NCBI RefSeq assembly: GCF_963576675.1
Contig: NC_088915.1
Span: forward strand, 40,701,501-40,765,500
DNA length: 64,000 nucleotides
Reading direction: 5' to 3'
Source of the DNA: Euphorbia lathyris
Lineage: Eukaryota > Streptophyta > Magnoliopsida > Malpighiales > Euphorbiaceae
The translations under genes were made by a program, and so were the position numbers. Every line of letters begins with the position of its first letter. The stretch's first letter is position 1. The notes under the pieces are model-generated. The model saw only the letters and a list, made by a program, of their open reading frames with translations, did no database searches and had not been told where the DNA came from. This document shows, one piece after another, positions 50,766 through 60,902 of the stretch.

Positions 50766-53107
50766 TTACTGATCGGCCGCCCATTCTGTGCTTGTCTGTA
50801 GGCGCAGAACTTGTACGTCCGAATCGTTCTTGCCAAGATAAAGCTTTAGGCGGTGCCCATTTACCTTTTGGGTGGCTCCATCCCTCCCTTTGATTTCAAC
50901 CATTCCGGAGGGTGTGCGTTGATGACCGAGAATGGTCCGTGCCATCTACTTTTGAGTTTGCCCGGGAAGAATCTCAGTCGGGAGTTGTATAGTAGTACTT
51001 GATCACCTATTTCAAAGGTTTTCTTTTGTACTTTCCTATCATGCACCCTTTTGGTTCGTTCTTTGTATAGCTTGGCATTTTCGTAAGAGTTGTACCGGAG
51101 TTCATCCAGTTTGTGCAGCTGAGTTAGCCGTAGTTCACCTGAAAGTTTTGGGTCAAAATTCAAATATTTTAGCTTCCAATAAGCCTTATGCTCTAGTTCA
51201 ACCGGTAAGTGACAAGATTTTCCGAAAACTAAACGATAGGGGGACATTCCTATTGGAGTCTTGAAAGCTGTCTGATATGCCCAAAGAGCATCATCCAGCT
51301 TAAGGCTCCAGTCTTTTCTAGCATTCCCTACTGTTTTTTCAAGAATACGTTTCAACTCTCTATTTGACACCTCTACCTGGCCACTCGTCTGAGGGTGGTA
51401 GGGTGTTGCGACCCTATGAGCTACGCCATACTTTTGGAGCAACATGTCAAATTGCCTATTGCAAAAATGGGATCCTCCATCACTGATGATGGTCCGGGGG
51501 GTCCCGAATCTGGTGAAAATATTCTTTCTCAGAAATCTCATCACTACTCGAGCATCATTTGTGGGTAGAGCTTCTGCTTCTACCCATTTGGAAACATAAT
51601 CAACCGCCACAAGAATGTATTGGTTGTTGTGTGACGTGGGGAAGGGTCCCATGAAATCTATGCCCCAAACATCAAATAGCTCACACACGAGTATACCTTG
51701 TTGAAGCATCTCATTTCTCCTAGAGATATTCCCCACTCTTTGACATGCATCACAATATTTAATATAGCTATTAACATCTTTATGCATTTGTGGCCACCAA
51801 AACCCACTTTGGAGGATTTTTGCCACTGTCCTATCTGGCCCGAAGTGGCCACCTGGTCCCCTAGAATGACACATATTAATCACTAAATCTACCTCCTCTT
51901 CAGGTATACATCTCCTAATTATGCCATCAGTGCAGAATCGAAATAAATATGGTTCTTCCCAAAAATATTGCTTGTTTTCAAACATAAACTTACGTTTTTT
52001 GCTTGCATCTAAATCAGGGGGAAGAATGTTACCGACTTTGTAGTTCGCGATGTCTGCAAACCAGGGGAGAGATCGTACCGAATACAATGTTTCGTCCGGA
52101 AATACCTCCTTGATTACCTCGTGCTCTAAGGTTTGTTGATCTGACTCTAACCGGGATAGGTGGTCTGCTATTACGTTTTCCACTCCTTTTTTGTCTCTGA
52201 TCTCGATGTCAAACTCTTGGAGTAGTAAGATCCAACGGATCAGCCTAGGTTTTGCATCCTGCTTGCTCATCAGATATCTCAAGGCTGCATGGTCTGTAAA
52301 AATAATTACCTTAGATAGTACCAAATAGGACCTAAATTTGTCAAAGGCAAAGACTACGGCTAGCAATTCCTTTTCAGTTATTGAATAATTTTGCTGTGCA
52401 TCGTTCAAGGTTTTGCTAGCATAGAAGATTGGACGAAAAAGTTTATCCACCCTCTGCCCAAGACAGGCTCCTACGGCCAGATCACTGGCATCGCACATTA
52501 ACTCAAAGGGAAGGGACCAATCCGGGCTTACCATAATAGGTGCTTCGATTAATTTCTTTTTCAGTAGTTTGAATGCAGACATACATTCTTCATTGAAATT
52601 AAAATCAGCATCTTTTAGTAATAATTGAGTGAGGGGTTTAGTGATTTTTGAAAAGTCTTTTATGAAACGTCTATAAAACCCCGCATGTCCTAAAAAGCTC
52701 ATAACCAATTTTACATTGGTAGGAGGTGGCAGTTTCTCAATTACCTCAATTTTTTCCGGATCGACCTCGATCCCTTTTCCCGACACCTTGTGTCCTAACA
52801 CTATACAATTTTGGACCATGAACTGGCACTTTTCCCAATTAAGTGCCAAGTTCTTGTCTTCACAACGTTCTAAGACTCGGTCCAAGTTTTCAAGACATTG
52901 GTCGAAAGTAGGTCCTACAACATTAAAATCATCCATGAAAATTTCTAGGAACTCCTCGACCATGTCAGAAAACATAGCCATCACACAACGTTGGAATGTG
53001 GCAGGGGCATTACACAATCCGAAAGGCATCCGCCTATATGCAAAAGTCCCATAGGGGCAAGTGAATGTGGTTTTCTCTTGATCCAAAGGGTCCACATGAA
53101 TTTGCAT
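50766..53107 (-). pseudogene. pol: ATH-5 pol: RT (from the palm), RNase H, integrase (748 codons open)
   Basis: In order: RT with [15 protein letters not shown] and catalytic FMDDFNVVG; the connection [14 protein letters not shown]; RNase H with [33 protein letters not shown] and [10 protein letters not shown]; the integrase zinc segment [12 protein letters not shown] plus [11 protein letters not shown]; and the core with [20 protein letters not shown] and QVEVSNREL (the D, D and E residues). [15 protein letters not shown] and the tail [21 protein letters not shown] block follow. Near 50910 a one-base shift moves the final [12 protein letters not shown] and [12 protein letters not shown] into another frame, which ends at 50766. 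All catalytic residues are present. Confidence 0.94.
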
Positions 53108-53485
53108 ATAGCCGGATAGCCCATCTAAAGTACAGAAAAATTCGTGCCCTGCTAATCATTCCAACATTTGATCAATAAACGGTAAGGGAAAGTGGTCTTT
53201 ACGGGTGGCCTCGTTTAATTTCCTATAATCTATGCATACACGCCAACCCGTAACCTTTCTAGTTGGGATTAATTCCCCTTTTTCATTTTCCATTACCGTT
53301 GTTCCCCCTTTTTTAGGCACGCATTGAACCGGGCTTACCCATTGGCTATCAGAAATCGGAAAGATGATACCTGCGTCGAGGAGTTTTATAACCTCGACTT
53401 TTACCACCTCTTTCATGTTAGGGTTGAGCCGTCGTTGAGGTTGGGCAGATGGCTTGATCTCTTCCTCAAGGAAAATTCTACGCGT
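53108..53485 (-). pseudogene. pol: ATH-5 RT N-terminal part, two stops
   Basis: The open piece 53156-53416 has [32 protein letters not shown] and GWRVCIDYRKLNEAT. A TGA after FIDQMLE (53154-53156) most simply replaces CGA (Arg in the other copies). A second TGA separates protease from RT after DPKI (53486). With sense codons there the gag-pol frame would be continuous. Both stops fit C-to-T or single-base change. Confidence 0.92.
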
Positions 53486-55231
53486 TCAGATTTTGGGGTC
53501 GATGCCTTTGATGTCGTGGATCGACCATCCAAAGGCTCCTTTATGTTCCATCAGCACCTCCACCGATTTTTCTTCCTGTTCAACTGTCAACAAAGAAGAA
53601 ATAATAATGGGTAAATCTATGGGAGGTTGAAGAAAAACATATTTCAGATTATTGGGTAAGGGCTTAAGCTCCAATTTTGGAGGTTCCTCTAACGAGGTTT
53701 TGGGTTTAGGTTTGATCTCTCGATCAAGGTCCTCTTTTCTACCCTTAACCCAATAACATTTTTCAGGTGGGAGATCTTCAAATGGTTCATTCGAGTTTTC
53801 ACATTCCTCACCACCTAGACCGAGTTCTAAAGAGGCATTTCTTATGTCAAGGTCAACTTCCTCAACACATTCATCTATTAGTGCATCTACAAAGTTACAA
53901 CTTTTAGAGCGCTCTTGAGGAAATTTCATAGACTCATAAACGTTAAATGTTACCTCTTCGTCCTGCACCCTTAGGACCAATTTACCTCCATGGACGTCTA
54001 TCAGTGTCCTACCGGTTGCAAGAAACGGTCTCCCGAGGAGAATGGGGACGGAGTCATCTTTTTCCATGTCGAGGACCACAAAATCGACCGGGAAGATCAG
54101 TTTGTCCACCTTCACCAATACATCTTCAACTATGCCTCTAGGGCGTGCGATCGACCTGTCCGCCAGCTGTAGTGTCATGTTTGTCGGTTTAGGTTCTCCG
54201 AGTCCCAATTTCCTGAAAATTGATAAAGGCATAAGATTAATACTTGCTCCTAAATCGCACAATGCCCTATCTATGTGCATATTGCCTATCCTACACGGGA
54301 TGGTAAAGCTCCCTTGATCTTTAAGTTTGGGGGGTAATTTATGGGTGATTATGGCCGAGCATTGTTCTGTTAAAGCCACTATCTCATTTTCCCCAAACTT
54401 TTTCTTTTTCGACAACATGTCTTTAAGAAATTTTGCATAGTTCGGCATCTCCTCTAGTGCTTCCATTAATGGAATGTTTATTTCTAATCTACTAAGGATT
54501 TCCGAAAACCGGGCAAATTTCTTATCTAAGTTGGCTTTTTTCTGCTTCTGAGGGAATGGCAGTTTTGGTGTATAAGGCCTAACTACTTTTTCTACAGCTA
54601 CTTCAGGAGCTGGAGTTTCAGATGCGGGACTGGGGTTGCTTACCACTTCCGATTCCCTACTTACCTGAGGTGACGGATACGTTTGCGATGGAGGTGCCAC
54701 GGGTGTGTCCACTTCCTTGCCGCTCCTTAGGGCGATGGCTTGAATCGCCTCTTCTTGTAAGAGGAACGCCTCGTGGTATTCCCTTTCTTCTTGTCTGATT
54801 GTGGCAAGCTGGTTACTCAGGGTCCTGCATGCCTCCTTGTTGGCTGCCAATCGGACGGATATCTCTCTTAGGAGGGTCATTATTCCTCCTGAGTACTCTG
54901 TTTGCCTGCCATAAAAGTCAGAGTTAGAATGGGGGCATGGAAGGGTATCCACGGGTGCCATGTAGGGCGTCGGTGGATATCGTGTATGCTCCTGATCGTA
55001 GTAGTTGTAAGTTGAGGGTTCAGAATTATACCTTTGATGATTACCCAAATAACTCACATTCTCACCTCTAGGTACGTAATAGTTGATGTGGCATACCCTA
55101 CCGGGGTGATTCTGGCCGCATCTCTCGCAAAATGGTGTCCTTGGTTGGCCATTATGGCTGTATGAAGCCACAAGGAAATCCATTTTTGTGTTAAGATCGT
55201 TCATGGACGGATTTGATGCTCTGTTTTCCAT
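53486..55231 (-). pseudogene. gag-pol: ATH-5 gag remnant and aspartic protease (581 codons open)
   Basis: It begins MENRASNPSMNDLNTKMD, a position that corresponds to the region after the capsid in ATH-3. A knuckle-like CERCGQNHPGRVCH, ENVSYLGNHQRYN and a helix MTLLREISVRLAANKE follow, then AIALRSGKE and LEINIPLMEALEEMP. The protease has CDLGASINLMP, LADRSIARPRGIVEDVLV and ILLGRPFLATGRTLID. It ends ELKPLPNNLKYVFL before the RT. The capsid domain (about 230-250 residues in ATH-2 and ATH-3) is missing: only about 180 bp separate this start from the PBS. Confidence 0.92.
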
Positions 55232-55407
55232 AGTTGCTGGAAGAACGATTTTGTAAGTACAAATAATGTTAAGTAATCAATAAGTATAGTTACTATAAAC
55301 AAGAATATATATAAACAAGTATAAATGATATTAACAAAGGATATATTCACAAAGAATGCCTAAACTAACAAGTCGACCTTTGGTTCGATATTGCAGAGGA
55401 AATAAAT

Positions 55408-55424
55408 CCCCGGCAACGGCGCCA
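55408..55424 (-). other. ATH-5 primer-binding site, exact tRNA-Asp complement
   Basis: The minus strand reads TGGCGCCGTTGCCGGGG, 6 bp from the LTR. It matches my recalled plant tRNA-Asp 3' end with no mismatch over 17 bases. Confidence 0.95.
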
Positions 55425-55430
55425 AAAACT

Positions 55431-57082
55431 TGATGCGTCCTCGGTGAACACTCACTAAGGGATAAGTGTACCCCGTCGTTATCAAGTAATAAATTTCTGG
55501 TTTAAGTCCAGGTTATCGTCCATAGGATTTATTTCTGCAAGTACCGAGCTACTCGATCTCGGATGTTATCTAGGCTTAGGGGGTTTTGAGTTTGTTTGTT
55601 TTAATTAATCTACTCCTAGGTTGAATTATGCTAATCCTAGCTAAGTTATCTAATTCTAACTAAGTTATCTAATTCTAGCTAAGTTATTCTACGCCTAACT
55701 AAGTTACTCTACCCCTAATTGATCTTTCATTAATGAAACTATTCGAAGGAACATGGTATGAACGATAATAATAAAGATAGATTATCAAGTCTATTGAATA
55801 AAAACCTAATCTGAGTCACTTGTATTCAAGGCGATTAACCCTACTTACCCTCCTGAGGTTCCTAGCGCGTGATTCCCTAAGGCCGAAACTAGGTCTAAGG
55901 CTCAGTAAATTGGCGCTTAATCAACTAAGAGGTCGTCAATCTCCTAGGCTCTGACTAGGTCAGATTCAGCTCGCAATATGTGCCTACTAGATTTTGGGGC
56001 TTTTGAATGAGTTAAACCAATTGAATAAAGCGTAAGACAGAGATTAGACAAATAATCATAGAGCAAAACAAGAGCTAAATTATTATTAAAGGCGAAGATA
56101 ATTGTCACAAGATATAATAAGTCAAGTTCGGCAACTGTATCAAAGAGTACAAACATGGAAAGATAAAAGGAGATACAAAAATCCCTTTCAGGGAACCTGT
56201 TTACTCTGCAGCCAGCGACTTGATCTTAAGGACGGACCTTGATAATTCCTCGAGAAAAAGCTTTGAAGGAGCTTCAATGGAGGTTGAGGAAGATGGAGAA
56301 GATGGAGAGGAATTACAAGGGGAAAGCTAAAATAATTTACAAAAACGAAAGATATCTAATTTACAATGGAAAAATCCTATTTATAGACGCGTCTCGGGCC
56401 TCGTTTTGACCTATTTTCGTGTCCTTGTTGGTGTAGGAAGACGTGGGGCCGAACGTGGCTTCGTGGGGGCGGAATTGGTCTTTTTGACCAATTCCCGCAG
56501 GGCTGCTCGCCGAGCAGGGAAGGCTGCTCGGCGAGCAGGGCTGCTCGCGCCGAGCAGCCCCCTGCTCGCCGAGCAGGCGCCTGGCGCCCTGCTCGGCGAG
56601 CAGGCTCCTGCTCACCGAGCAGGCCTCTGGCGGCCTGCTCGGCGAGCAGAAATGGCCCGTGGGGCCCTACTCGCCGAGCGTTTTCGCCCGAAGCGTGCTC
56701 GATTCATGCCGAGTGACTTCTATGCCCTTTTTCGTCCGAACTTACACCTGCACACGCATAAAAACTCCAGAAAACATTAGTCTAAAAGCCAAATTGATCC
56801 GTCAATCGCCTATTTTGAGCAAACGCTTCGTTTGGTGCGACTTTTGACGGACCAATTAGCTTCAAAAGATAACGGAATTCTACTATGCATGCTATTTCGG
56901 CCGTATTTGCCTAAATTGATCATAAAACGAGCCTAAACGACGAAAAGTAAATAGAACGTTTCCAATTCCTAACTAACTCACACAAAAGCATTTAAATGCG
57001 AGAATTGCTCGCTTATTAACCAAATAACTCTAAAACCCGTCCTAAAACCGTACGCAAAGATAGGGGTTTTTGACCCCTATCA
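55431..57082 (-). repeat. ATH-5 5' LTR (1652 bp)
   Basis: On the plus strand TGATGCGTCCTCGG...GACCCCTATCA. TATA box at 56378-56385 (minus). Nearly identical to the 3' LTR except in the array. Confidence 0.96.
56503..56680. repeat. ATH-5 near-palindrome array, 5' LTR copy
   Basis: CTGCTCG-N-CGAGCAG units as in the other LTR, but the section after the fifth unit differs. Here CTCCTGCTCACCGAGCAGGCCTCTGGC replaces the shorter CCGGCGAGCAGGCAT-type sequence. The last unit is ACTCGCCGAGCG, against GCTCACCGAGCA in the 3' LTR. Confidence 0.92.
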
Positions 57083-57087
57083 GCAGT

Positions 57088-57471
57088 TCATATGATTTCC
57101 CATAAGCCGAAATTGATAGCGCTTATAGTGGTATATTTGCGTAATTGACGTCCCGTTGAAAGGTGGAGATGAACTCCATCGTGAGCTCGTGATAGGCTAG
57201 CTCCTGGCTAGAAATTTTGCTAAGTTTGCTCCTTCAATCATCTGCCGGACTTCGGCATCCAGACCAACTTCTCGTAGACTCTCTAGTATATTTGCCATGT
57301 TGCGCAAAGCTCGGTGTTCTGGAAAGCTTCATACTTCTTCTGCTCAATCTCGTCGGAGAAAGTTAGGAGATGCTTAGATAAGACAAGGGAGTCTTGGGTG
57401 ATGGAACTGACGTCTGGTTTCTTCTCCTTTCCCTTGGTGGCGGTTGCGGACCTGGTGTTCTTACGAGCCAT
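57088..57471 (-). pseudogene. ATH-4 env-like ORF, N-terminal part
   Basis: The start at 57471 reads MARKNTRSATATKGKEKK, basic and without a signal peptide. SKHLLTFSDEIEQKKYEAF follows. After a frameshift near 57300 comes NMANILESLREVGLDAEV. After another change comes YHELTMEFISTFQRDVNYANIPL, a hallmark of the Athila ORF1 family, with a stop before the ATH-5 TSD. It continues at 47554 with MNIFLGLVDQ. The whole ORF would be about 440 codons. Confidence 0.82.
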
Positions 57472-57949
57472 AGTGTAGAAAGAAGAAGTGGGGGTTATAT
57501 TTAGGGCAGAGGTGGTGCAAATGTGAATGTACGGTAAAGGTGGTGCCTTTTATACACGAAAGAGGTGGGTGATGAACCGTCAAGGGTGGTTCAAACCGTT
57601 TTGACCAATCACATTCCTTATTCCACCGTGAGAATATGGAATTATTTCGACGTGTTTGGGACGAGGGTTAACCGCATCAATGCTTGTGACCGTTGTGACT
57701 GGCAGCCTGCCGCCTGACAATTTCCACTTAAAGGATAAGACGGCTCGGGTGGTGGATGTCCCATGAGTGGTGAAAAGTTGGTGGGGCAAATGATTGTTCG
57801 TACATCCCTATGTACTTAAGAAGAATTTTATTCAAATGTGGACTTAAAGCAAAACATTAGTAATAAAAAAATAAAACAACAAAGGATAAATACTGCTAAT
57901 TGACCTAAAATAAAAAATATATATATATATTTATTTTTTATTATGGTGT
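57472..57949. other. ATH-4 spacer between pol and env-like ORF
   Basis: No coding sequence. An (AT)n run lies at about 57917-57931. A splice acceptor for env-like mRNA might be expected in such a spacer, but I cannot identify one. Confidence 0.5.
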
Positions 57950-58434
57950 GTACCTCCCTTCATTTAGCGTGGTGTGTTCAAACAATGTATAATGCCCACT
58001 GTTCTTGGAGGTTCATGGACAAGGTAGTGCTTCAGACGCTGTCCATTGACTTTGAAAATTACTCCATTGTTGTTCTGGATTTCAATTGTCCGTGGGAGAA
58101 TACTCGATGTATAGTGAATGGTCCGAACCACCTAGAACGCAATTTTCCAGGAAATAGTCACAAGCGTGAGTTGTAAAGGAGGACTTGTTCGCCCTCTTTA
58201 AAGGTCTTAGCTTGGATACGTTGATCATGCCACTTCTTTGTTTGTTCCTTGTATTTAAGCGCGTTTTCATAGGGAACAAACGGAATTCATCCATTTCATT
58301 CAATTGGGCACACCTGTTCTGCGCAACAGCCTGGTCATCAAAATTTAAAAATGTTAGTGCCCAGTATGCCTTATGCTCCAACTCAACTGGTAGATGGCAT
58401 GCTTTCCCGAACAGAAGCCTAAAAGGGGACATCC
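57950..58434 (-). pseudogene. pol: ATH-4 pol C-terminal tail
   Basis: Across several frames: [30 protein letters not shown] (58340-58432), LNEMDEFRL, and further down [17 protein letters not shown] and IFKVNGQRLKHYLVHEPP (58000-58110). At least two frameshifts (near 58260 and 58130) are present. It corresponds to 382-753 of ATH-1. Confidence 0.82.
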
Positions 58435-59216
58435 CTATAGGTGTTTTATAAGCTGTTCGGTATGCTCACAATGATGATCAAGTTTTAGAGACCAGTCTTT
58501 CCGTGAGGAATTTACTGTTTTCTCTAAAATACGTTTTAGCTCCCTGTTTGATAACTCAACCTGCCCGCTTGTTTGGGGGTGATATAGGGTAGCTATACGA
58601 TGAGTGACTCTATATTTCTTGATAAGCTTCTCAAACAGGTTGTTGCAAAAATGGGTACCTTGGTCGCTGATGATTGCCCTTGGCACTCCGAATCTAGCGA
58701 ACAATTGTTTTAAAAAATTTATTACCACTTTGGCATCATTTTATGGGTATGCACTTGCTTCAACCCCATTTTCTCACATAATCAACAGCAACTAGAATAT
58801 ATTGATTTCCAAAAGAGATTGGGAATGGCCCCATGAAATCTGTACCCCAAACGTCAAAAATTTCGCAAACAACTATGTTGTTTAGGTGCATAGCATTTCG
58901 TGCCGAAATATTACCTGTGCGTTGACATTCATTGCATCTCTAAACAAACCTTTGGGCGTTCTTGTAGATGGTTGGCCAAAAGAATCCAGCTTGAAACACC
59001 TTCGTGGATGTTCCGTTTGCTCCAAAATGGCCACCATATTCTGAGGCGTGACATTTGTGTAAAGATTTCCATGCCTTCTTCTTGACTCACACATCTTCGG
59101 AGCAGTTGGTCTGCACATAGTTTAAACAAGTGAGGCTCCTCCCAAATATAATATTTCAATTCAGAATAAAACTTTTGTTTTTTATTTGTGGATAACGAAA
59201 TGGTTTTATTTTGCAA
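58435..59216 (-). pseudogene. pol: ATH-4 integrase, multiply frameshifted
   Basis: The N-terminal part (58929-59216) has KYYIWEEPHLFKLCADQ and then loses frame inside the zinc motif. The middle (58730-58930) still shows CNECQR and the GTDFMGPFP region in another frame, where the ID of GIDF reads TD. The core end (58435-58728) has [25 protein letters not shown] and [16 protein letters not shown] deletion near 58470 removes the ALWAYRTA equivalent. Confidence 0.86.
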
Positions 59217-59914
59217 GCCAAGAAGTTAGCAATATCAGCAAACCAAGGAAGGGTAGAAATCGCAAACAGTTGTTCGTCAAGAAAATGATCGAGGATATAT
59301 GGCTGTTGGATCTCTGTTGTGGCTTCAATCCTGAATAGATGGTCAGCTGCCAGATTTTCGGAGCCCTTTTTATCCTTTATCTCCAGATCGAATTCTTGTA
59401 GAAGTAACAACCATCGGATCAGCCTAGGCTTTGCATCCTTTTTGGCGAACATGTATTTTAACGCAGAGTGGTCGGTATAAACTGTTACTCTGGACAACAC
59501 AAGGTAGGAGCGGAATTTATCGAACGTATAAACCACAGCTAGCAGCTCTTTCTCAGTGGTTGTGTAGTTTTGTTGAGCTTCGTTTGAAGTTTTGCTGGCA
59601 TAGTGTATGGGTTTGAATTTCTTGTTAATTTGTTGTCCAAGAACAACTCCTATGCTTATGTCGCTGGCGCCGCACATAAGCTCGAATGGTGCACCCCAAT
59701 CTGGTGTAATTAGGATTGGTGTGTGTGTTAACATATCTTTCAGCTGTTCGAATGCCTGTTTCCATTTCCCATCAAAGATGAATTTGGTTTCCTTGTGTAA
59801 TAGCGCTGAGAGTGGTTGTGCGATCTTGGAAAAGTCCTTGATAAACCGTCTGTAAAATCCAACGTGTCCCAGAAAACTACGAACATCCTTGACGGTTGTG
59901 GGAACCGTCCTCAA
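59156..59914 (-). pseudogene. pol: ATH-4 RNase H and RT connection
   Basis: [44 protein letters not shown] (Gly in place of the catalytic Asp of CDAS), [39 protein letters not shown] and the linker to integrase are all in one 252-codon frame. The loss of the first RNase H Asp would inactivate the enzyme. This frame shows the uninterrupted form of the ATH-2 sequence at 20637/21033. Confidence 0.9.
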
Positions 59915-60902
59915 TTACTTCCACTTTATCTTTATCAACTTCCAACCTCTTACTTGATATTTTGTGCCACAGAACAATTCCTCCTGTTACCATGAAGTGA
60001 CATTTCTCCCAGTTTAAAACCAACTGTGTCTCTGTACATCTTTCCAGCATAGCTTCCAGGTTTTGTAAACAGGCTTCCAAGGTCATTCCATAAACGGAGA
60101 AGTCGTCCATGAAAATTTCAACTGTTTTTTCGATCATGTCATGAAATATGGCCTTCATACATCTTTGAAATGTTACGGGAGTGTTGCACAGTCCAAACGG
60201 CATGCGTTTGTATGCGAAAGTCTCGTATGGGCATGTAAAGGTGGTCTTTTCTTGGTCCTTAGTGGAAATGTGGATCTAGTTAGATCCTGAATACCCATCC
60301 AAGAAACACTAGAATTGATAACCAGCTAGTCGCTCTAGCATCTGGTCATTAAATGGTAATGGGAAGTGATCTTTTCGTGTTTCTTCGTTCAGCTTTCTGT
60401 AATCGATGCACATTCGCCATCATGTGATTGTTCTTGTAGGGATGAGCTCATTCTTTTTGTTTAGGACCACGGTGGTTCCTTCTTTCTTCGGAACAACCTG
60501 TAGAGAGCTAGTCCACACACTATATGAAATTAAGTAGATGATTCATGCTTCGATGAGCTTGATGACTTCCGCTTTGACTACTTCCTTCATGTGAGGGTTT
60601 AACCTTCTTTGTGGCTGCACAGTTGGTTTGTGATCCTCCTCCATGAGAATTTTGTGCACACATATTGTTGGACTGATTCCTTTTATATCTTCAATTTTCC
60701 ACGCTAAAGCTTCCTTATGATGCCTCAGGATATTAAGTAATTGTTCCTTCTGGTCCTTCGTTAGTGTGGCAGAGATTATGATGCCTCAGGATATTAAGTA
60801 ATTGTTCCTGCTGTTCGGTGGATCCAGGAAGGCATACTCTAAATGATCAGGCAAGGATTTTAACTCTGGGCACCTGGATTCCTCTTTCTTTTCTATGGTT
60901 GG
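59877..60902 (-). pseudogene. pol: ATH-4 reverse transcriptase and end of protease region
   Basis: The core (59877-60203) has [35 protein letters not shown] and SSKRLEVDK, then a deletion-shift into the connection. The N-terminal RT part (60204-60780) can be read with several stops through KKEGTTVVLN-like and RRLNPHMKEVVKAEV sequence. A 60-bp local duplication at 60720-60808 (TGCCTCAGGATATTAAG twice) replaces part of the junction. From 60810 the protease/RT linker (CPELKSLPDHLEYAFL) runs into ATH-6. Confidence 0.86.

Larger units (their letters stand above)
47560..57082 (-). mobile_element. ATH-5: young Athila-type element lacking capsid and env-like ORF (TSD GCAGT)
   Basis: LTRs are at 47560-49199 and 55431-57082, with TSD GCAGT at 47555-47559 and 57083-57087 in the ATH-4 env-like ORF. 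It has an exact tRNA-Asp PBS and a PPT. The interior is gag remnant-protease (53486-55231) and RT-RNase H-integrase (50766-53485), with only two stops and one terminal frameshift. The LTRs differ at about 20 positions by eye outside one repeat array, so it is the most recent insertion seen. The gag capsid region and the env-like ORF are absent. Confidence 0.96.
44212..60902 (-). mobile_element. ATH-4: Athila-type Ty3/gypsy element carrying ATH-5
   Basis: In sense order from the right: end of protease region, RT, RNase H, integrase, pol tail, env-like ORF (split by ATH-5), 3' UTR, PPT and 3' LTR (44212-45361). The 5' part (gag, PBS, 5' LTR) is beyond the ATH-6 insertion at 60902. The LTR and pol are close to ATH-2, so both belong to one family. 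The 5 bp preceding the LTR are CTGTC, the expected TSD; its partner is outside the window. Confidence 0.92.

Noticed and set aside
5854..55424. tRNA genes at the TGGCGCCGTTGCC sites (5854, 31233, 36350, 55408)
   Set aside because: Only the 17-base complement of a tRNA 3' end is present, directly inside LTRs. These are primer-binding sites.
57580..57789. 69-codon ORF on the minus strand between ATH-4 pol and env-like ORF
   Set aside because: No recognisable content, and its position is the normal noncoding spacer of the element.
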